A stretch of DNA of 6,975 nt. Origin: an uncultured Erysipelotrichaceae bacterium (lineage in GTDB: Bacteria; Bacillota_I; Bacilli_A; RF39; UBA660). The stretch spans positions 1 through 6,975 of the forward strand of contig CADCQR010000076.1 in assembly GCA_902803685.1 (NCBI GenBank). The letters run 5' to 3'. The position numbers were made by a program, and so were the translations under genes. Below, piece after piece: positions 1 to 5,356 of this stretch; the first letter of the stretch is position 1, and each line of letters starts with the position of its first letter. The notes under the pieces are model-generated. The model saw only the letters and a list, made by a program, of their open reading frames with translations, did not search any database and was not told where the DNA came from.

Positions 1-23
1 AACTAAAAATAGTTAGTTTTTTT
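1..23 (+). terminator. Possible truncated terminator at the left edge
   Basis: AACTA (1-5) and TAGTT (10-14) form a 5-bp stem around an AAAA loop, and a run of seven T follows at 17-23. If the missing upstream bases extend the stem to pair with AGTTTT, this is the end of a Rho-independent terminator for a + strand gene outside the window. Five base pairs alone are weak support. Confidence 0.35.
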
Positions 24-118
24 CGTTAATTAAAGAAATAATTAGTCTTAGATTATTAAAACTGTTAGTATCGCTCAATTAACAATTTGAGTTTGAGTAA
101 AAATATTTTTTGACATAG

Positions 119-156
119 AAAAAGTGAATTTGTATTTTCCTCAGATTCGCTTTTTT
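119..156 (+). terminator. Rho-independent (probably bidirectional) terminator
   Basis: AAAAAGTGAAT (119-129) pairs with ATTCGCTTTTT (145-155) as an 11-bp stem with one T-G wobble and a 15-nt loop, and the stem merges into a T run at 151-156. The 5' arm supplies a T tract on the other strand, so the element could work in both directions. It probably ends transcription from upstream and insulates the gene that starts at 290. Confidence 0.55.
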
Positions 157-195
157 GCTTAAAATTAATTTGAAAATAACATCAAATAAAATAAA

Positions 196-217
196 TTACA
201 TTTACTTCTTAATGTAA
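196..217. repeat. Inverted repeat upstream of the 290 gene promoter
   Basis: TTACATT (196-202) and AATGTAA (211-217) are perfect 7-base inverted arms separated by 8 bases. The site ends 18 bases before the -35 box at 236, where an activator site could lie. It could also be a weak leftward terminator, since the sequence beyond the left arm is T-rich on the minus strand. In such AT-rich DNA chance is a real alternative. Confidence 0.3.
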
Positions 218-235
218 CAAAAAATAGCAAAAATG

Positions 236-264
236 TTGCGCTTGATGATAAAACGCAGTATAAT
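236..264 (+). promoter_or_regulatory. Sigma-A-type promoter of the 290 gene
   Basis: A -35 box TTGCGC (236-241) and a perfect -10 box TATAAT (259-264) are separated by 17 bases. The predicted start near 271 lies just before the ribosome site AGGAGG (274-279), giving a leader of about 20 nt with no room for a riboswitch. Confidence 0.7.
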
Positions 265-289
265 CGTACCATGAGGAGGTGTAGTAATA

Positions 290-730
290 ATGGATGTTAA
301 AATGACCGTTAAAGAGTATTTACAGATACTTAATGGAATTCCTGTGGACAGTGAATTATCTTCTGAAGCAATAAAAAATACTGGGTTACTTGATTTAACC
401 CCACCAAAAGTTGCTAATTCTATTAGCTGGAGTGAAGTTGAAATGCAAGTCGATGGTGAAAACATAGTATCTAATAGAACTTTTCATACAGAGACAGATG
501 ATTATGTTCCAATGAAAAAAGTCACACCACTAAATGATGATATTTCACTTCATTGCCCATATTCTGAAAATGGTGAAGAGATTATTCAAGGGACAATTAA
601 ATGTTTAGAAGCTGAACAACTAGTTGATATAGAAACGGCAAGAATTGCTGGTAGTGAACCTGTGGATTATCAACCGAGAATAGAAAAGTTTCAAGAAGCA
701 TTAGCAAAATCAATCAGCCACAAAATGTAA
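290..730 (+). CDS. Unrecognised acidic 146-aa protein
   Basis: I do not recognise this protein. It is 146 aa, soluble in appearance, with no signal peptide or membrane segment. Asp and Glu clearly outnumber Lys and Arg. The N-terminal part (about 1-33) looks helical. The middle (34-85) mixes short strands with Pro, Asp and Asn turns and contains the phrase HTETDDYVP. The last 35 residues (about 107-142) look like an amphipathic helix region. The ATG at 290 is well supported: AGGAGG at 274-279 sits 10 bases upstream, and a good promoter (236-264) precedes it closely. It appears to be expressed alone, because a strong hairpin at 783-806 follows and the next recognisable coding sequence is decayed. 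It ends in TAA and has no internal oddity. Its integrity is clear; its function is not. Confidence 0.8.
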   Translation: MDVKMTVKEYLQILNGIPVDSELSSEAIKNTGLLDLTPPKVANSISWSEVEMQVDGENIVSNRTFHTETDDYVPMKKVTPLNDDISLHCPYSENGEEIIQGTIKCLEAEQLVDIETARIAGSEPVDYQPRIEKFQEALAKSISHKM

Positions 731-775
731 ATCGGCGTTAAGATATTAATAATGTAAAGAAGCAGTTTATGAAAA

Positions 776-784
776 TGCTATGAT
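776..784 (+). promoter_or_regulatory. Possible extended -10 promoter
   Basis: TG (776-777), one spacer base and TATGAT (779-784) form an extended -10 element. No convincing -35 box lies 16-18 bases upstream. It would start a transcript near 791, inside the hairpin at 783-806, and would serve the small broken reading frame at 813. Confidence 0.35.
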
Positions 785-809
785 ACACTTCCAAAAGGAG
801 GTGTATTTT
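783..809 (+). terminator. Strong hairpin containing a ribosome site; terminator or translation switch
   Basis: ATACACTTCC (783-792) pairs with GGAGGTGTAT (797-806) as a 10-bp stem with one T-G wobble and a tight AAAA loop. Four T (806-809) follow, a short tract for a terminator. It may end the transcript of the 290 gene. The 3' arm also contains AGGAGG-like sequence placed 11 bases before the ATG at 813, so in a read-through transcript the stem would hide that ribosome site. Confidence 0.5.
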
Positions 810-812
810 CAA

Positions 813-900
813 ATGGCTAAAAAATACAATAGATTCAGTAAATGTTAAGTACCATATCGGAAAAGTTACAAAATTGGAAATCGAATCTACAAATACCTAG
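813..900 (+). pseudogene. Remnant of a small gene, frame broken after 11 codons
   Basis: An ATG at 813, placed after the GGAGGTG at 797-803, opens a frame of only 11 codons (MAKKYNRFSKC) that stops at 848. The +1 frame then reads on from 841 to a stop at 898-900 and gives a coding-like peptide (KYHIGKVTKLEIES). A single indel near 841-848 would join them. Good initiation signals on an 11-codon frame suggest a recently broken gene. I cannot name the parent family, and a genuine 11-aa peptide cannot be excluded. Confidence 0.35.
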
Positions 901-1034
901 ATAAATAAATAATCTACCAAAAACAATGCAATAGTGCAAAAAACTATTTAATTCATGTGTTTAAAAATTAAATATAGTAAGCAAGATGTAATGAAACCGT
1001 TTATTCTGTAACAGGCGTTTATCATAAATTATGA
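901..1034. other. AT-rich stretch without a supported gene
   Basis: No reading frame, RNA gene or clear terminator is visible here on either strand. Stops are dense in every forward frame. A short open piece in the third frame, about 974-1031 (ending VYSVTGVYHKL), lies directly before the stop at 1032-1034 and continues in the same frame beyond it. It may therefore be the decayed upstream part of the broken gene that follows. Confidence 0.4.
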
Positions 1035-1198
1035 GCATGTAGGGTTATAAGCTGTAATGAATTAAGTGATGAACATAAAGAAACAGTCATGCTTGAAATG
1101 GATAGCAAATTAAATCAAATTGAGCAGAGTAAACCTGAAATTGGATTTTTAAAATCAAGGCTAAAAAATTATGACCAATTAATTAAAAGAAAAGAATT

Positions 1199-1384
1199 TT
1201 GTTTCATAGATATTTGCTGCGACGACTGAAAGCAATAGGACTTGATAAAATAGCATTTGATATGCAAGTATATGAGGTCGACATAGATAGTTATATCATG
1301 GGAAGGGAAGAGCAGGCTAGACAATCGTTATTAAAATCTTTAATTGATGCCGAAAAATTAAATATATATGTTTTGCACCAATGA
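1199..1384 (+). CDS. Possible small ORF, middle piece of the frameshifted gene
   Basis: This 61-codon frame can begin only at TTG (1199) and lacks a purine-rich ribosome site at a useful distance, so independent translation is doubtful. The peptide is helical and rich in Leu, Arg and Lys (phrase RRLKAIGLDKIAFDM), with a Tyr/Asp-rich turn around residues 24-34. Adding one T to the TTTT at 1197-1200 would fuse it smoothly to the preceding frame. Its TGA stop overlaps the next ATG as ATGA (1381-1384). I list it separately because it is the longest clean piece, but prefer the broken-gene reading. No family is recognised. Confidence 0.25.
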   Translation: MFHRYLLRRLKAIGLDKIAFDMQVYEVDIDSYIMGREEQARQSLLKSLIDAEKLNIYVLHQ

Positions 1385-1563
1385 AGCCCAATTACAAAGA
1401 AATAAAAGATATATTAGAATTGTTAGAAATTTCTGAATTAAAGCAAATGAGTCTATTAAACTTTTTGCCACAGGGTAGAGAAAAAGTAAATGCTGGTAAA
1501 CTATTACTGACAGAGGAAAGAAAAATTAAAAAAATTGAATCTGCTGTATATTTAATATTATAG
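1381..1563 (+). CDS. Possible small ORF, last piece of the frameshifted gene
   Basis: A 60-aa frame starts at ATG 1381, overlapping the TGA of the preceding frame as ATGA, an arrangement often used for translational coupling. No ribosome site precedes it, so any translation would depend on coupling or on a frameshift upstream. The peptide is Leu/Glu/Lys-rich and predicted helical, with a helix-turn pattern (about 5-27: KEIKDILELLEISELKQMSL) and a Lys-rich second half. It has no signal peptide. The same frame is open back to 1348, which also allows fusion by one inserted A near 1352-1356. No family is recognised. Confidence 0.3.
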   Translation: MKPNYKEIKDILELLEISELKQMSLLNFLPQGREKVNAGKLLLTEERKIKKIESAVYLIL

Positions 1564-1588
1564 TAATAAAAAGATGACTATTAAGGCG

Positions 1589-1628
1589 GTTAATCAACTT
1601 CTGTTTTGAGTTTTATAGTTGATTTAAC
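1589..1628. repeat. Imperfect inverted repeat in the 1564-1714 gap
   Basis: GTTAATCAACT (1589-1599) pairs with AGTTGATTTAAC (1617-1628) with a single bulged T and a 17-base loop. No T tract follows, so it is a poor terminator. It may stabilise the 3' end of RNA from the broken gene or be a protein site. Apart from this hairpin I see nothing in the gap before the promoter at 1715. Confidence 0.35.
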
Positions 1629-1705
1629 TCTAGTAAATCCAAAATTTATTAGCACAATAATTATCGACATTGATATAAAAATATTCTTTAATTTATAAGT
1701 TCAAT

Positions 1706-1743
1706 GTCAACTAATTGACTTGCACAGATTTAACAGGTAAAAT
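1706..1743 (+). promoter_or_regulatory. Promoter of the reductase/Ham1 operon with a candidate operator
   Basis: TTGACT (1715-1720) and TAAAAT (1738-1743) are spaced by exactly 17 bases and match the -35 and -10 consensus in 5 of 6 positions each. The predicted start is near 1750, giving a leader of about 40 nt. The -35 box forms the right arm of a perfect short inverted repeat, GTCAA-CTAA-TTGAC (1706-1719), placed where a dimeric repressor would block polymerase. The promoter is well supported; the operator is inference. Confidence 0.65.
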
Positions 1744-1790
1744 TATCTTGAATATTGACAATAAATATATAGTAATAATAGGAGGTAAGA

Positions 1791-2705
1791 ATGTACGATA
1801 TTATAATTATTGGCGCTGGAACAGCAGGCTTGACTGCTGCCATTTACGCAAGACGCGCTTCAAAGAAGGTATTGGTATTCGAAGCTAAAACATATGGAGG
1901 TCAGATAATTAATAGTTTATCTATAGAAAACTATCCATGTGAACCTCATATTTCTGGATTTGATTTTGCTACTAAAATATATAATCAAGCAAAAGAACTA
2001 GGCGCTGAATTTGTTTTTGAAAAGGTTGTCAATATAGACAAGGATACTGATAAGATGATAATAAATACTGCAAATCAAACCTATTTTTCTAAAACAATAA
2101 TCCTAGCAACTGGATCAGATAATAGGAAATTAAATCTTGATAAAGAAGATAAATTTCTGGGGAAAGGGATCTCATATTGTGCAACTTGCGATGGGGCTTT
2201 TTATAGAGATAAAAGCGTTGCCATTGTTGGTGGTGGATATGTCGCAGTTGAAGATGCATTATATTTAGCAGATATAGCTAAAAAAGTGTATTTAATTCAT
2301 AGAAGAGATAAGCTGGCAGTTGATGATTCTAAAATAGACCTTTTGGAACAGAAAGAAAATATTATACCCTTATATAATAGTAATATTACAAGACTTATTG
2401 GTGATGAAAAGCTAGAAAACATAGAGATAAAAAACAGTGATGAACATAAAGAGATACTTGAGATAGATGGTTTGTTTATTGCTGTAGGAAGAATACCGGA
2501 AAATCAAAATTTTTCTAAATTGGTAGATTTGGATAGTAAGGGGTATATTATTGCAGGTGAAGATTGTAAGACTAATGAGCCTAGTATATTTGTAGCTGGC
2601 GATAATAGAACAAAGATTGTAAGACAATTGGTAACAGCTGCTAGTGATGGTGCTGTTGCTGCTACAGCCGCGATTAAATATCTAAGCAATCTAAAAGATG
2701 TGTAA
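1791..2705 (+). CDS. trxB: Thioredoxin-reductase-family FAD/NAD(P) disulfide reductase
   Basis: This 304-aa cytosolic flavoprotein has the normal length and order of low-molecular-weight thioredoxin reductases. Visible motifs: FAD Rossmann loop GAGTAG (8-13), GGQ and ENYPC (36-50), ATG (106-108), redox-active CATC (130-133) followed by DG, NAD(P)H loop GGGYVAVEDA (147-156), HRRD (170-173), and the C-terminal FAD motif AGDNR...RQLVTAASDGAVAA (269-291). The family passes electrons from NADPH through FAD and the Cys pair to thioredoxin or a similar protein. The third Arg of the HRRxxxR motif that grips the NADPH 2'-phosphate is Ala176, so cofactor preference may differ from the classical enzyme. 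The start is fixed by AGGAGG at 1780-1785, five bases upstream, and a clear promoter. No thioredoxin gene is in view. It is the first gene of an operon with the Ham1-like gene 22 bases downstream. Confidence 0.9.
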   Translation: MYDIIIIGAGTAGLTAAIYARRASKKVLVFEAKTYGGQIINSLSIENYPCEPHISGFDFATKIYNQAKELGAEFVFEKVVNIDKDTDKMIINTANQTYFSKTIILATGSDNRKLNLDKEDKFLGKGISYCATCDGAFYRDKSVAIVGGGYVAVEDALYLADIAKKVYLIHRRDKLAVDDSKIDLLEQKENIIPLYNSNITRLIGDEKLENIEIKNSDEHKEILEIDGLFIAVGRIPENQNFSKLVDLDSKGYIIAGEDCKTNEPSIFVAGDNRTKIVRQLVTAASDGAVAATAAIKYLSNLKDV

Positions 2706-2727
2706 TCTTTTAGCAGTGAGGTATTTT

Positions 2728-3315
2728 GTGAAAAGAATTTTTTTTGCAACTAAAAATAAATATAAGATTAAAAATATGAAAGATAGACTAAAAGAATATG
2801 AAATAGTCACTCCATATGATTTAAATATCGATATAAACATAGAGGAAAATGGAACTAATGTAATTGAAAATGCATTAATTAAAGCTAAAGCATATTTTAA
2901 TGTGGTTAATATGCCAACTATTGCTACAGACTCAGCACTTTATGTAGACAAATTTGTTAAGCAACCTGGACTGTATGTCAGAAGAATAAACGGAAATGTC
3001 ATGACTGACGATGAATTAGAAGCATACTATCAAAATGAATTAAATAAAATAGGTGGAAAGAGTAGCGCTTACTATATAACTGGAGTCGCTTTTATACAGG
3101 ATAGTTTTGTAAAGTGTATAGAATTAAAAGAAGATGAATTTCTATTTACATCTACTTTATATAAAGGGAAAAAGAATAATGATCCACTAGGCAGGCTAGA
3201 GTATGATGAAAAACTACAAAAATATTTTTGCCAATTAGCAAAGAATGATAAGAAAAATAGAGAATATACATTTGATAAAAAATTAAAACAATTTATTGAA
3301 AAGAATTATAAATAG
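2728..3315 (+). CDS. Divergent Ham1/RdgB-family nucleoside triphosphate pyrophosphatase
   Basis: I choose the GTG at 2728 (195 aa, near the family's usual 195-200) because GTGAGG (2716-2721) sits six bases upstream and the family sequence begins there; an ATG at 2698 overlapping the previous gene has no such support. Family features: TKNKYK (8-13, the TxNxxK triphosphate motif), EENG and ENALIKAKA (39-55), the catalytic-type DS (68-69, within IATDSAL) and QPGLY.R (79-85). Ham1/RdgB enzymes hydrolyse dITP, XTP and related nucleotides to monophosphates and pyrophosphate in the cytosol. Departures: the usual DDSG is TDSA, the FGYDP region is reduced to NNDP (150-153), and after the conserved KNR (176-178) the base-recognition SHR is YTF (180-182). 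The fold is confident; dITP specificity is not. It shares a promoter with the reductase gene and ends before the terminator at 3380. Confidence 0.8.
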   Translation: MKRIFFATKNKYKIKNMKDRLKEYEIVTPYDLNIDINIEENGTNVIENALIKAKAYFNVVNMPTIATDSALYVDKFVKQPGLYVRRINGNVMTDDELEAYYQNELNKIGGKSSAYYITGVAFIQDSFVKCIELKEDEFLFTSTLYKGKKNNDPLGRLEYDEKLQKYFCQLAKNDKKNREYTFDKKLKQFIEKNYK

Positions 3316-3379
3316 CCACTTTTTATGAACATTTAGATTATATAAATTTTAAAATATAATAGAAAACAATTAATTCTGG

Positions 3380-3409
3380 GATTGATGTATATTACACCAA
3401 TCTTTTTTT
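3380..3409 (+). terminator. Rho-independent terminator of the reductase/Ham1 operon
   Basis: GATTGATGT (3380-3388) pairs with ACACCAATC (3394-3402), nine positions with one A-C mismatch around a 5-base loop, followed directly by seven T (3403-3409). It lies 65 bases after the Ham1-like stop codon. Confidence 0.75.
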
Positions 3410-3418
3410 GAAAAATAA

Positions 3419-3447
3419 TTGTTATAAAATAAAAAATTTGTTATGCT
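3419..3447 (+). promoter_or_regulatory. Extended -10 promoter of the split gene at 3509
   Basis: TTGTTA (3419-3424) and TATGCT (3442-3447) are 17 bases apart, and TG at 3439-3440 makes an extended -10. The predicted start is near 3454. This places the upstream in-frame ATG at 3443 inside the -10 box, which argues that translation starts at 3509. Confidence 0.55.
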
Positions 3448-3508
3448 ATGTCCTGTAATTATTACTAGTAGCAAAGTGAATCGATGCTTAAAAGAGGTGA
3501 AAAGGAAT

Positions 3509-3976
3509 ATGAAAAAAGCACAAGACACCACAAAAACAGTGAAAAGAATTGATAACGTTTATGTCGGAAATGATTGTGTACAAGTAATGACTCCTTACAA
3601 AAATAGGCTTACTATCCTAAATAGAAATGGCATAATTTATGATGGTAATAAATCTGGAGTATTGATACATAGTTATTTAGACGATGATAGAAAAAATCAG
3701 TTTCCATATTCAAACATTCCTATTCATACAGCAAAATCTGGTATGTTTGATACTGTAACATATGCTAATCAGCTGTTCGATTTTGGAGAACCCTATATAC
3801 GAGTTTGTGATGGAAATGTTATAGAAAGTTATATTTTAAAAGATAAAGATGGAGCTATAATAGTAAACAAATTGTTAGCAGGGACACCAACAATTTCTTA
3901 CGTAACAAGACAGGAAGCTGAAAATGTATTTGGAGAATCAAGTACAAAAAAAAAAAAAAATTCATTATATATTTAA
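3509..3976 (+). CDS. Unrecognised protein, N-terminal frame of a gene split by poly(A)
   Basis: I do not recognise this 155-aa product. The start is ATG 3509, served by AGAGGTGA (3493-3500); the longer ATG at 3443 overlaps the promoter. The sequence looks beta-rich and soluble: a charged N-terminus (1-14), then strand-like segments (16-45, 48-56) with Asn/Gly/Asp turns, a Phe/Tyr-rich middle (64-100) and a final region ending in ENVFGESST (138-146). There is no signal peptide or membrane segment. The last codons read four Lys and five stray residues (NSLYI) across a run of 15 A at 3946-3960. With one extra A (or two fewer) the frame would not stop but continue for 170 more residues into the frame annotated at 4003, giving a 321-aa protein. 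The native product may therefore be the long form, both forms, or a broken gene. Confidence 0.65.
   Translation: MKKAQDTTKTVKRIDNVYVGNDCVQVMTPYKNRLTILNRNGIIYDGNKSGVLIHSYLDDDRKNQFPYSNIPIHTAKSGMFDTVTYANQLFDFGEPYIRVCDGNVIESYILKDKDGAIIVNKLLAGTPTISYVTRQEAENVFGESSTKKKKNSLYI
3946..3960 (+). repeat. Run of 15 A inside the split gene, probable slippage site
   Basis: Fifteen consecutive A lie exactly where the reading frame must change by -1 for the two halves of the gene to join. Runs of this length are prone to polymerase slippage in the cell, to -1 ribosomal slippage on AAA AAA codons, and to miscounting in sequencing. The frame entered here is open from 3922 to 4473. Confidence 0.8.
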
Positions 3977-4002
3977 ATGATTTAAATGTAGGGACCGGAA
4001 GT

Positions 4003-4473
4003 TTGCATCCTTTAGCTAGTGAAGAAAAAATAAATGAAGTTATAAAAAAAGAGCTTTCTAGCACCTTAAAGGATTTAAAAAGATTTATAAAAGAAATGCC
4101 TACTAATGAAGTTTCATCATATTTAAGCAGTCATCCATGGTTTTTGAATTTTGTAGAAGAAACTAGTCAAGACATTAATTTTGATGAATTGAAAATGGAT
4201 ATTGCGCTAAAAGGAGGACATGCAATAATTGTACGTCTTGATGAAGAAAATATTAGTGCACAAGAAGTGGAAATAAGATATGTAAGTAATAATAAATATA
4301 AATTAATAACCACACCACTTTCATTATTTGAATATAATATTGATGTCATAAATAAAATGTATCCGGTGATAGGGAAAGTAAAAAATCATAGGATTAGTTT
4401 GCACCTTAACCCAGATATACACAAATCAGATTTGAAGAGTGCACAGCAAAAAGTTAAAAAGATGAGAAACTGA
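4003..4473 (+). CDS. Unrecognised protein, C-terminal frame of the gene split by poly(A)
   Basis: The only internal start is TTG at 4003, and the purines before it (GGAAG, 3997-4001) are too close to act as a normal ribosome site. The frame is already open from 3922, so this piece is better read as the continuation of the 3509 gene: after the poly(A) it begins FIIYLNDLNVGTG and goes on to the TGA at 4471-4473. The 156 residues counted from the TTG start with a charged helical region (about 4-45, KINEVIKKELSSTLKDLKRF), then an acidic linker, then alternating strands (about 66-105, with KGGHAIIVRL and KYKLITTPL), and end in a basic helical tail with KVKKMRN. No catalytic motif or known domain is visible. 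There is no terminator directly after it. Whether it is made alone is doubtful; as the second half of a 321-aa protein it is plausible. Confidence 0.55.
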   Translation: MHPLASEEKINEVIKKELSSTLKDLKRFIKEMPTNEVSSYLSSHPWFLNFVEETSQDINFDELKMDIALKGGHAIIVRLDEENISAQEVEIRYVSNNKYKLITTPLSLFEYNIDVINKMYPVIGKVKNHRISLHLNPDIHKSDLKSAQQKVKKMRN

Positions 4474-4506
4474 ACAAAAATTATAGAACTTGATAAGTGA
4501 AAAAAT

Positions 4507-4568
4507 ATAGATATTTGTACACAAAGACCAATTTTATCTATTATGTATATTTACTAGAATAAATAGAT
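4507..4568. repeat. Three alternating ATAGAT/ATCTAT boxes before the 4606 gene
   Basis: ATAGATA (4507-4513), TATCTATT (4535-4542) and AATAGAT (4562-4568) alternate in orientation at 27-29 base intervals. The middle box can pair with either neighbour. The second and third flank the -35 box at 4550, so they could be operators. The first and second could form the stem of a weak, U-poor hairpin at the end of the preceding gene. Short AT-rich words may also recur by chance. Confidence 0.35.
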
Positions 4569-4578
4569 GCTTTATAAT
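4550..4578 (+). promoter_or_regulatory. Promoter of the 4606 gene
   Basis: TTTACT (4550-4555) and a perfect TATAAT (4573-4578) are spaced by 17 bases. The predicted start near 4585 lies just before AAGGAGG (4592-4598), so the leader is about 20 nt, like that of the 290 gene. Confidence 0.65.
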
Positions 4579-4605
4579 ATAGACGCAAAAGAAGGAGGAC
4601 TTTAA

Positions 4606-5355
4606 ATGGGGTTTAATCAGCGACTTTTAATGTTAAATAATTTAAAAGAGGCAGAAATATCTGCACTAAATAACTTGCTTGATAGCAATAAAATGTTAAG
4701 TGAAGAAGAAAGAAAACAATTGGCTACCTTAAGAGAAAAAATAATAGAATATGACAATGCAATAAATGAACTTTGTGCTTCTGTTAAGAGACATTCTTCT
4801 TTTAGTGAAGCGGAATTAAGAAGAAATTTATGCAGTTTGATGAGTATATATGAAGGTAAGAATTACATTTATCAAGATACATATTATTGTACTGTTGATG
4901 AACAACAAGAATTTATTAGAAAACATCCAAGATTAATAATAGACAAGGATGACAGTAGTGATACATATTCAGATAGTTTGGGCAGTAGTCTTTCAAAATT
5001 ACAAGCTGAAGGTAAAGCATTGGTTTTAGCTGATGACAAACCATCATATAGTAGGGGAATATCTTTTTACCGTATAAATAAAGGAAATAATGCCTTAGAT
5101 TCAATTATTACTAACCAACAATTTTCATATGTAAAAGATTTCATAGATTTATTAATAGACTACAAAATTACAAACGATACAGAAACTATTCCCTACGATA
5201 CATTTGAAGAATTAAAGAGAGAATTTATTTTATCGAGTGTAGAAGAAATCAAAGATAATTATTCTGCCAGACAAGCTGAAGATGGTGAAGAATTAAAAAG
5301 AAAGGCTGCAGCGAGAGAGAATGCCTTAACTAGTATAGTAAATTCTGGGCAATAA
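4606..5355 (+). CDS. Unrecognised 249-aa protein with helix-rich ends
   Basis: No family is recognised. The ATG at 4606 has an excellent ribosome site (AAGGAGG, 4592-4598, seven bases away). Residues 1-60 are Leu/Glu/Lys/Asn-rich and predicted to form one or two long helices, possibly a coiled coil (phrase SEEERKQLATLREKIIEYD at 32-50). Residues 61-100 include two Cys (57 and 76) and a Tyr-rich patch (87-95) with a third Cys. Residues 114-131 are a Ser/Asp-rich, probably flexible linker. A mixed region follows (about 138-195), and the C-terminus (about 200-243) is again helical and highly charged. No signal peptide or membrane segment is seen, so it is probably cytosolic. It is a single-gene unit: own promoter at 4550 and a terminator two bases after its TAA stop. 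Helical ends with a linker suggest a scaffold or partner-binding protein, which is only inference. Confidence 0.85.
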   Translation: MGFNQRLLMLNNLKEAEISALNNLLDSNKMLSEEERKQLATLREKIIEYDNAINELCASVKRHSSFSEAELRRNLCSLMSIYEGKNYIYQDTYYCTVDEQQEFIRKHPRLIIDKDDSSDTYSDSLGSSLSKLQAEGKALVLADDKPSYSRGISFYRINKGNNALDSIITNQQFSYVKDFIDLLIDYKITNDTETIPYDTFEELKREFILSSVEEIKDNYSARQAEDGEELKRKAAARENALTSIVNSGQ

Positions 5356-5356
5356 G

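Larger units (their letters stand above)
1035..1563 (+). pseudogene. Frameshifted or decayed gene in three successive frames
   Basis: Three open stretches follow one another with overlaps. The third frame is open from 1035 to a TGA at 1227-1229 (phrase SDEHKETVMLEMDSKLNQIE). A second stretch, one base back, begins after a stop at 1184-1186 and ends at 1384. A third, again one base back, begins after a stop at 1345-1347 and ends at 1563. Each transition needs a -1 shift, that is one missing base, and each overlap contains short homopolymers (TTTT at 1197-1200, AAAAA near 1352-1356). Restoring one base in each would give a mostly helical, charged protein of roughly 175 residues. No ATG with a good ribosome site begins it, and the 1032-1034 stop separates it from coding-like sequence upstream. 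I read it as a decayed gene or one damaged by sequencing indels. The family is not recognised. Confidence 0.45.

Noticed and set aside
110..138. TTGACA (110-115) with TATTTT (133-138) as a promoter
   Set aside because: The spacing is right, but both boxes fall in or next to the terminator hairpin at 119-156, which would stop the transcript at once or include it; the promoter at 236-264 is much better placed.
1032..1034. TGA read as Trp (Mollicutes code), which would extend the frame through 1032-1034
   Set aside because: TGG is used for Trp in the clear genes, no recognised gene contains an internal TGA, and the frame at 4003 ends in TGA.
2698..2727. ATG 2698 as the start of the Ham1-like gene
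   Set aside because: It overlaps the previous stop without a ribosome site; family homology and a GTGAGG site both point to GTG 2728.
3443..3508. Longer start (ATG 3443) for the split gene
   Set aside because: The ATG lies in the probable -10 box and lacks a ribosome site, whereas ATG 3509 has AGAGGTGA at a good distance.
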